Positions 55,529-64,000 of a stretch of 64,000 nt of DNA are shown here, one piece after another. The notes beneath the pieces were generated by a model that worked only from the letters and a program-made list of their open reading frames with translations, did no database searches and was not told where the DNA came from. Numbering within the stretch: the stretch's first letter is position 1; each line of letters starts with the position of its first letter. The position numbers and the translations under genes were made by a program. Source of the DNA: Nicotiana tabacum (Eukaryota > Streptophyta > Magnoliopsida > Solanales > Solanaceae); the NCBI RefSeq assembly GCF_000715075.1, contig NC_134081.1, positions 107,558,108-107,622,107 on the forward strand, read 5' to 3'.

Positions 55529-58500
55529 TTAACTGAGACGAGAAACATCGACCTCATCTGGAATTTTGAAAGTGTCTGCTGCCCCAAATTTCCTCCTTCC
55601 TTCATCGACCGAGTTTTCGTCATCACTATCATCATCGTCAGCTTCATGATTGAAATGACTTGAGGGATCGTGTATACTTTTGGCTCTGCAGTCATGAGTA
55701 GCAAGCATCTTAACCTGGCCAAGATGAGAAATTTCTACCACAACGGTGTCATCATCTTCAGGTAGGGGTTGCTTCCAGGGTTCCCCATCTATCCTCATAA
55801 ATGTATGGTCAGCTGCACCCTTGTGAAACTCAAATCGGATTCTATGTGCCTACAAATAGGAGCAGCTCAGTTTTTAGGATGAATAATAAGTTGTTGGATT
55901 ACTCTATCAGCTCAATTTTTTTAAGTCCTGTCTTGCTATATAAATATTTTCATTTAACAATCTTGAACCAAAAACATTTGATCACTAGTAGTATCACAAC
56001 TTCTCATCGGTCGGCATACAATATTCACGCAAATATTTGTAATAACCATAATTTATTCCTAACCTGGGCAAGACGAGTCCCATGTCCTTTTGGAGCAAGA
56101 AGGACTAATCCGTGCCAAGCATCTCTGAATCCAACAACCTCAAGAAGGCCATCGTCTACAAATGGAGGAGTCAAGTCCCTCTGTCCAATGAAGAAATATA
56201 TGCACGTCAATATAACTAAAAAAGTATTAAAAAACTTCAAGAAATAAATAATGGTAAAAATTTATCCACGTCCGGTGTTTATGTCAAACCAGTAATAACA
56301 TGATGTGTCTTCCGCATAATCTTTTATCACCTAACTATGATTAGTTAATATGGATTTTCACCTCAATCATTACTTAACCATGAGAAAGTACATTGATTTG
56401 GTGTAAACACCGGATGCCGGTAGATAACCCCCACCCGTCTCCCGCCCCCCTCAACCCCTAAACGAATACCGAATGCGAAGAGAAGAAATAAACTAAAGAC
56501 AAAAACAGTCAAGGAAACAGAAAAAGGGGCAGATTGGTGGAATTATTTTTTTTGGAATAACATACATATCGGCGTTTGTTGCTATTCGGTGTTCCCCAAG
56601 GATTTAGTCCACCGGAAAAGCTAGGCAAGTTGAGGCATACGATTGACCTGACACTGGACAACAAAGAAAGAACAGTTACAACTCGTAAACTCATCAGTAG
56701 GTTGTTCGTCGGGAACCAACTTCATTAAGCATGATAAAAGCAGTAATGCAACCACAAATAGGTTACAGCAAAACAGCCAAAATATTCTATTTTGAAGAAT
56801 AAAGCAGAAAAGTAAATTGTCAAGTCGTCATTTAAGGTTCCTATACTACAAGTAACTAATACTACCTGTGAGGGATGTGAAGGTCTTGCCATTCACCCTG
56901 CTTTCTCATTATCTTAACCTTAGTCAGTTGAGCTATGTTCCTACAGTAAACCAAAATTAGCAGCTAACGGAAATCAGTAAATTGTCATAGTTGTACCATC
57001 ATAAGAGATGATAGTGAAATATTCAATCCAGAAGTAATTAACTTGAACCGTCTTATGACACAAATTATAAACGGGAAAAATACTGGTAGGAAACTAATGA
57101 CAGGTGCACAATTTAGTAGTTATCTCATTCTATCCCCAAGTTATTGTCATGGTTTACCGGGCAAGGGAAATAATGCAAGACTTCAAGTTTTCTGACATTG
57201 TCATGTATATAGGAACAATCAACTTGTGTAAATTTAGTATATGAATTGCTAACAGTTAGCTAATCATTATATTGATAAACTACTACTCTACTCTGTTAAA
57301 AAAAACATGTTTTTTTGGAAGAAATTACACTATTTTAAGATTGGCCTAAAAAGAAAAGATATTTTTAATCAGAAACGAGGGATATCTCACTAAGTTACCA
57401 AGAGCAATCATCAAGTTACAAATTCCTACTTTCCATGTTTCCGACAAAAAGATTCAAGCAAATTTACATGGATATTTAAAGTTAGCGCATAAGAGCAAGG
57501 ATTTGAATTGATTTTAAATAAAGATTACAACTTACAAGACATGCTTTTGACAATCTGGACGAAATTATAGAAGTGAATATGTCAGTCTCGGGAGTCTAAA
57601 CTATGATGATTATTCCAATTTTCATTCATCTGTTGAAAAAATAATTAGGTGCTGCGTGCCTCATGCCTTCAAGGAGGTGAAGCTTCCACAAAAAAGAATA
57701 CAGTTTTTTTTAAAATAAGATTTGGAAGGAGTTATATATACCAAAAACTACACTGCAGACTCACCTCGAAGAACGATGAACGAGAGGGGCAAAAAACCAT
57801 CCTTGTGTACATCCTAGCTTTAAATATGCACTCTATGGAGCAAGAAAAATTAGCATTAGGCACCCCTTCAAATACTATCTAGTATCTACTCTGAAACAAT
57901 AGATAATCTCAGGTAAATTGGATCATCTACAGAATTCTAAGAGATGCTGTAACACTACCTCAAGAACAAAAGAGGCAAAATCACTACATTTGACTTAGGA
58001 TAGAGAAACCATGAATTCTATTTAGTCATTAAATTCCTAGCAAAAAATTTAACATGGTATGATATGGAAATCATAAACTGTTATGTTTTCTCAGGAACCT
58101 AACAGTGGCATTTCTCACTTTTCTCCAAGGGTCCTTACCACTGGGATATCCGTCATTTATCTTCAGTACCAGTCATTGCAAATTGCTTTACTGTACATCA
58201 TTATCATTAGAGCGAGCGAAAGAAGTAGAATGGTAGACTATGTCCTTAATTACGAAACAAAAGGTGAACAAAATTATAACTGATCAACCTCCAAGAGCCG
58301 AAATTTGCCCCATATACTTGAGGCATCAACACAACTATCATTCATGAGAGTTCCATATTAAAGAAATTACTAAATGTAGTTCCCAACCATAATAGTTTTG
58401 GTTACTAATTCACTAGATTATCCTTCTGTTTTTTCCTGCTTATGATAAACTCTCAAAGTAAGCAAATGCTCCCTGTAATCATATGCCAATTATTTCTTTA

Positions 58501-61500
58501 GAGATGCCGAGGATAATCTAGTCACTTAGAAGCCACAGCCATAGAGATACCAACTACCAAGAAATGAAACCTATTACTAATATGGATCTCTAGAAGCATG
58601 TACCACCTAAGATAAAGTGGATGACTGGAATTATGACATTAATTCACAGGGAAAGTATTGGGAAAAAAAAGAAGATGAGATTCTGAAGAATAGTTTCCAG
58701 AGGCATAATCAATTTAAGAAGGACAAAGTATAATGATGAAATGAAACGACATACCACCAGTAGGCAAAAGCGCCATATATCTTAGTCTTCTCACAGATGT
58801 TCCTATATCCTAGTAAGCATACTACCACCTACTTCCTCTGTCAACGTATTTAAGATAAGGAAAAACAAAACCAACTAGGATGGACCTTAATCAGTTTCCT
58901 AACCTTTTCTTCCAATCACCCACATTGTAGCAATTAGCATCCAAGCATAGGTACTCAAAATGACTTCAGGACAAGCCCATACTCGTGTATTTTTTGAAAC
59001 ATTAGTCTGGTGGACAAATTTAGAAGTGCTTTAGGCTTCAAGAATAGTTCGAGGGAGATATACATAAACTAACTAAAAATCAATAAGAAGCATTAGACGC
59101 TTATCTCAGAAAATAGGGAGGAAATAACACGTTTTGCGTAGTTTTACAAAGATAGCACGTCAATTACTTGGTTTCCGCAGATTGGATACACTAAGTTTTT
59201 CAAGAAAAGATGCAATACATGCATATGGTAGTTTTCTTTGATCTATCATATATTCTCATCTTCCTCAACAGCGGAGATCGTAAAGCTGGAGTGCCATTGA
59301 CTCAAATTTCTATAAGCTAATACCAGTACAAAGTTAACACTAGAAGCTATTTCACTTATAGCCTTCTGTGTTATAGAACATAACCTATTAAGCCTTACAA
59401 GATATTATGGACAGAAAATCTTGACCCCTGCGGACAAGAACCCAACCCTAAATCTTCAACTATCTGTTTTGTCAGAGCAGTCATTAATTTGAGAATAAAC
59501 TTGTTTCTCTTCTAGATAGAAACAAAACAAAAAGGTCCATAAGCATAAGACTAGGAAACATTTACTTCATTGATAATTCGTATGCAAAGATTCAGAGAAA
59601 TAAACCAAAGAGAAGCAGTATCATCTTTATTTTTGTCATTCACTTTACTACCTGATTGACAAGTTGGTTTTTGAATTTCTCTGGGTTCATTTTTCGCTCT
59701 GAGTGAAATGCATAAGATACTTGTGCATCCATCCCTGTTAACAGAGAATTACTGTTAGATGTAGTATTAGATGAATAATAGCACAAGCAAAGAAATAACT
59801 TCAGATCATAGTCTTTGTAGGTTTAAGACACATACCCATAGACATTTTGTTTTATGTCTATGGGAATTTTATGTTCCTAGTCATTCTATTATTGTCATTC
59901 ACGAAAATCAATTACTAATACAGGTCAAATTAATATTGTTTCTAGTAAACATCTATTGAGTCAATTCACCGACCTTTCAAGTTTGCTGTAATTTGAAGGA
60001 CCTCCTTTCTGTTTTTCTTTTAAAGTATTTATACTATGAAAAGATTCTGGAGGAGTGGCACTTTCTCTAGAATGAAATTTGTCGGCTCAACTTTGATATA
60101 AGAATTAAGATGAGGCAAATATGGGTATTTAAAACACCTACCTGGTAAATTAACTCAGAACTAACAGTCAAACTAATAATTGATTTACAGAAGGGGAAAA
60201 ATGAGAGACCAAACTCAGTATAAGGTTTCTATATCTATCAGTATCAACTATACCTCAATTTTGAACTAGGTGGAGTGGGCTACATGAATCCTCTATTGGT
60301 TCCGCTCTACAAGCTCATTTCATTCTAAATTCGTATGTTAAGGCAAATTAGAAGTTTTCTAAAACTAGAGGTTATAAATCCCACGTGCATACCTACTCGG
60401 AGCTAATGTAATTGTAACAACAACTAAGCCTTAATCCCAACTATTGAAATTAGCCTATATGAATGCTCTGCTTCCATTGTGTTATGTACTAATTTAAGTC
60501 TGCTTGATTCCAAAAGATTGTAGGTCTTCAGAAATAACTTTCCTTCCTGTAATTTCAGGTCTGCCTCATCCTCTTTAGCAATTTTTTCACTCCCCCCCCC
60601 CCCCCTTAACGCCTTAAATACCAAAGTATTGCATCTATGGACTCAAGCATTTACGATGTACGTAAGACATGGTTAAACTCTCCCACCCAACATTCTTCCA
60701 TTTTATCTTCCATATAAGCTGTTTCCATCCTCTGGTTGATGTGATCATGTCTAACTTTGTCTAGTTTTGTATGATCTACATTCATCACATCTCAGTATTA
60801 GGATACTCATCTTGTAAATATAGTGGACCCAACATCCACTCCCATTAAATTTTGTTGATCTTACACTTAATGAAGGTTTTTAGAAATTTTAAAATTACTG
60901 GAAATTTCCCCAACGTTATGATAAATTACATAAGAGGTTATCGTCTGGCATTGAAAGAATTATTACCTTTGATTGAACAAACAATGCATGAGAGAGAGAG
61001 AGAGAATTTACATGTAGCAAATTTAAATGTTGAGAACAATCCAAAGACCATTTTCTACCTATGTGGATCATATAAGAAAATATAGTTACGTCTAGTTAAT
61101 TGATATATTTGATGCAACACATGACAGGAAAACATTTGTCTTGAGAACTCCTTATTCTGTACATTCACATAAGGTAATTCTAGCTTTTGAAGATCTTGAG
61201 CTACTCCACGCTAAAGTTTCAAGTAAATGCTATTTAAAGCAATGTGCATCCTCACTTCAGAGGGCTTGTGGTGGAGAATTTAACCATCTCACTTCGCGTA
61301 CCCATCTTTCTGACACGCTCCTAGGGTATCGTAGCATAATCCCTCTTTTCATCGAAGAACTTATATACATACAAGAGGGATGATTATATTGATTGTGTTA
61401 GTTCAAATCTATCTTTCCTTCGGAACCTTGGCAAAGGTTGTTTGCCTAGCCAAGAAGGATACATTCATTCTCTAGCATTATCACTCAAGTCTTGGACTTG

Positions 61501-63205
61501 ATTCTGTGTTGTCTTTGATGTCTGATATTATGGTAATCTAATTCCAAACCAGCTGCAGTACCTAAGCTGTCCTTCACCACATTACCCATTCCATAAATAA
61601 GGGGCCCTTACAATAAGTCCCTAGATTAGGTTTGATAAGCGCATTCTTACACTTGTAATTCCAATTTTAAGTCCACTTGTGAACTCCAGAATCGAATAAC
61701 ACGTGTAGGCGGGGGTTAGAGATATAAACATCAGGTATAAAAGAACATTCAGAGGGTTTATTAAAAATCTTGAACTACTCAACTTATTGCCGTGGGTGTT
61801 TAGATTATTTTTCTATTTGATATACAGCTGCTCAATCATTTCATAAAGGTATTAATTATCACATCCTACCTTATTCTATGCGATATTGTTGTATTGGGCT
61901 TACAAAAGTGAAGATGTTAAATGGCTATATAGAATTTAATTCCAAATCAGAAGAATATGCACTTACCCATGCTGAAGTAATTCCAGAAACCTCCACGGAA
62001 TGTATGGAAACCTTCCTGTATTTATTAGGTCAAAAAGAGAAAGCAGTTATCCTCTTCATCCGACAGGGTAACACTTTGAAACAGACCAAGCTAAGAAATT
62101 TGTAATTCCAAAGCCAGACATTACGCATTCATGTTGATAGAGATGTATGCATGCATACTGATAGACATATACACATGTTCACTTTTTGTTCTTAATCAAT
62201 GTGAATGCATTTGAAAATGGAAATGCCAAAACGGAAAATCTTATCAGAAAATGCCCCACCCTGGACTTCATATGATTATCCAACTACAAGAAAATACACA
62301 AGGAAACTCCACGGTAAAGTAATAAATTTAATGATGCAGAGAAGATACTTGTAAAAGATACTGATTCTTTTACATATGTTTTAGTCTTTTAAATAGCATT
62401 CAGATCAGCATGGTAAATTCTCAAATTTTCTTCTCTTGGAAGATTATGCTTGAAAAACTTAATGCAATGAATAACGTCCAAAAATGTCAGATAATACGTA
62501 CTCCAGATGATTAACAATGATGATATCTCTATTCAACCATATCCGTTTTTCCAATTTGAAGGCGCATACCTTTATATATATGTAAAGTGCTGAAATTCAA
62601 ATATTATGTCAAAAATGATTGTTTCGCTATTTCTGAGACACTATTCTAGCAACTTTTTACAATTATGGTGATTTTTTAGAACTCTTTTTTTTCAAAGCAA
62701 GTAAACTCATGATGTAGAATATTCTTTAAAATCATGTTATTGTTGAAAGTCGAGAGTATCATATACATAATGAATAAATTATTTGAAATGATTACGTTAT
62801 ACTAATTTAGAATCCTTTTCATATCACTTAACTCCTATATAAGATGTAATGACCAATTTCAATTAACAAAACACTTAAAAGTGACACCTAAATCTATCAT
62901 GGAGCAGGACTTTACACAAGCAGAACCAGGTTTAGTATACTATCAGCAAAGAATATAACACAAAAAAAGAATACAAGTGGCAAGGAACTTATGCAGATAT
63001 AAGAGATGGAGCTAGTCTACATGAAAGTGTGTGTTCGTCTTAGAGAAGACAAATTTCTTTTAATAGATAAGGAAGTCTTACCACATTCAGTTCATCAGAT
63101 GGAGAAACCCGGTGAAATGCATGCAAAGAATGAGGCAATTCAAGCGGTGCAATAGGATCACAAGAACCACCTTTTGGTGCTCTCATCCTCATAAGAATGT
63201 GCCAA
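55529..63205 (-). CDS. Diacylglycerol kinase (DGK5/LeDGK1 type), C-terminal eight exons; N-terminus beyond window
   Basis: Minus-strand exons in order: 63,205-63,082 ([39 protein letters not shown]); 62,015-61,967 ([16 protein letters not shown]); 59,734-59,652 ([20 protein letters not shown]); 57,832-57,765 ([20 protein letters not shown]); 56,940-56,866 ([20 protein letters not shown]); 56,653-56,566 ([20 protein letters not shown]); 56,180-56,064 ([39 protein letters not shown]); 55,849-55,529 ([33 protein letters not shown], a long acidic stretch, ending VDVSRLS). All junctions are GT-AG and keep frame. The enzyme phosphorylates diacylglycerol to phosphatidic acid. These exons form the accessory domain and tail; the catalytic GGDG domain lies off the right edge. 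Tomato has a calmodulin-binding splice form of this type; the tail here is the non-binding form. Confidence 0.93.
56941..57764 (-). other. Kinase intron, no other feature
   Basis: AT-rich intron between the NIAQLTK and SAYLKLG exons. Nothing further recognised. Confidence 0.7.
57833..59651 (-). other. Kinase intron, no other feature
   Basis: 1.8 kb of AT-rich intron. No transposon ends or coding stretch identified. Confidence 0.65.
59735..61966 (-). other. Kinase intron with poly-C tract and (GA)n run
   Basis: 2.2 kb. It contains a C run of more than 12 at about 60,592-60,605 and a short gagagaga run at about 60,990. No gene is supported. Confidence 0.65.
62016..63081 (-). other. Kinase intron, no other feature
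   Basis: AT-rich; nothing recognised. Confidence 0.65.
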
Positions 63206-64000
63206 CTGCATAAAGCAAATTTCTTAACACCGGTTGGTTGAGAATAAGCAGTCATGATGCGCCAATTTTACTATGAATTTATATTATAATACTAAGAAGT
63301 GTGTGCAATCGGAATATGTATGCCATACTAAGAGGGTTGGATAGAACCTTAATAGAAATTTCCAAAAGCTTGAACTTCCTATAGTTTTGGAAGAGGTTAT
63401 TATGGTTGTGTACAATAAACAAGAAGGCCTTGGACTAATTTACACAAAATATTAATGTTCATGTTAAAGTAAGTAGGTCAATTATCACAAGAAACAGTAT
63501 TTGTGAAAATGTGTTCGCTTTACCAATATTGGATGCTAAGCACAAAAAATTAAATGTATTTGCATGCTTTGGAACTCTTTTCTTCACTGCAGATAAAATT
63601 TTGATCCAATAAAAAATGGAAGATTGCACGTTAAGAGCATGTTATGCTGTTGAAAATCTCTTTAAGTATAACTTAGAGCTTTCACAACTTCACCAACTAA
63701 ACTATTATATTCCTTGACTAGCTAGAGACCCGAAAATATTTTCCAATTTGCTTGAAATGAAAGATTTCTAAGGAAGATCCAAATGCTATTTTAAAAAAAA
63801 GGTTAATCCGGCCCACTTTCGCATTTGTTGATATTTTATTTCTTTACTTTTGATTCAAGAAAAAGATAACAGCATGTAGTGACACTAATGTCTGCATTTG
63901 AGTTAACTATTTATTACAAGCTCCCATACTCTATAATGCGAAAAACAAGATATACATTTAAGATAGACGATACAATTCAGCTTGTAACACTGCCAAGAAG
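63206..64000 (-). other. Kinase intron running off the right edge
   Basis: The exon at 63,205 begins after tttatgcag. The preceding exon, expected to end in a Lys-Ile-Asp-Ser-like sequence, was not found before the window end. Confidence 0.6.

Noticed and set aside
55801..56247. 148-codon plus-strand frame
   Set aside because: Opposite-strand shadow of the kinase exon at 56,064-56,180 and its introns.
56647..56653. Alternative acceptor 6 bases downstream for the VRSIVCLN exon of the kinase
   Set aside because: Using gtgtcag at 56,648 would drop two residues (Ser-Val) that the family keeps; the acceptor ttgtccag at 56,654 restores them.

Overview
This is a plant nuclear genome window, almost certainly from Solanaceae and most likely Nicotiana. 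The reasons are a TIR/SINE/LTR complement of solanaceous type (tRNA-derived SINE tails ending in TTG repeats, long chromovirus LTRs starting TGTAACGACCCG, copia and Sirevirus elements), large introns, and a THF1 protein of the potato/tobacco type. All identifications come from reading translations and motifs; no search was run.

Layout. 1-2,466 is part of a gypsy-type LTR (minus strand) running off the left edge. 2,467-4,302 holds small transposon relics. 4,303-7,275 is a solo LTR flanked by a perfect 5-bp target duplication (CCTTC), apparently inserted in an exon. 7,276-11,445 (minus) carries the ruins of a gene resembling the LIN/CERBERUS-type U-box E3 ligase family. It is broken by a stop, frameshifts, a Stowaway MITE, a truncated TIR element and probably the solo LTR. 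11,446-14,713 is its presumed 5' region plus MITEs and AT-rich DNA. 14,714-30,516 is a block of two gypsy elements in opposite orientations joined at a chimeric breakpoint near 21,343-21,372. The first (plus) has an internal deletion fusing gag to integrase. The second (minus) keeps recognisable gag-PR-RT-RH-INT. 31,495-37,776 is a complete Ty1/copia element with GTTTT target duplications but strikingly unequal LTRs (631 and 964 bp). 38,392-about 46,020 is a decayed Sirevirus-type copia element with an env-like region and LTRs that contain an internal copy of the element's own polypurine region. 46,273-47,432 is a Mutator-like TIR element with a perfect 9-bp target duplication.

Two host genes lie at the right, convergent. 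THF1 (plus, 48,113-54,278, five exons, 297 aa, complete) encodes the chloroplast THYLAKOID FORMATION 1/Psb29 protein; two of its four introns can only be spliced in frame with GC donors. A diacylglycerol kinase of the DGK5/LeDGK1 type (minus, 55,529-63,205, the last eight coding exons; the N-terminal exons lie beyond the right edge) faces it tail to tail. The introns of both genes are large, and those of THF1 hold SINE tails, an LTR relic and an approximately 860-bp TIR element. The same TIR element family also cut the LIN-like pseudogene.

No CRISPR array, tRNA, rRNA or bacterial-type system was seen. The interesting content is splice-site biology in THF1, the layered decay of the LIN-like gene, and the rearranged or composite LTR structures.
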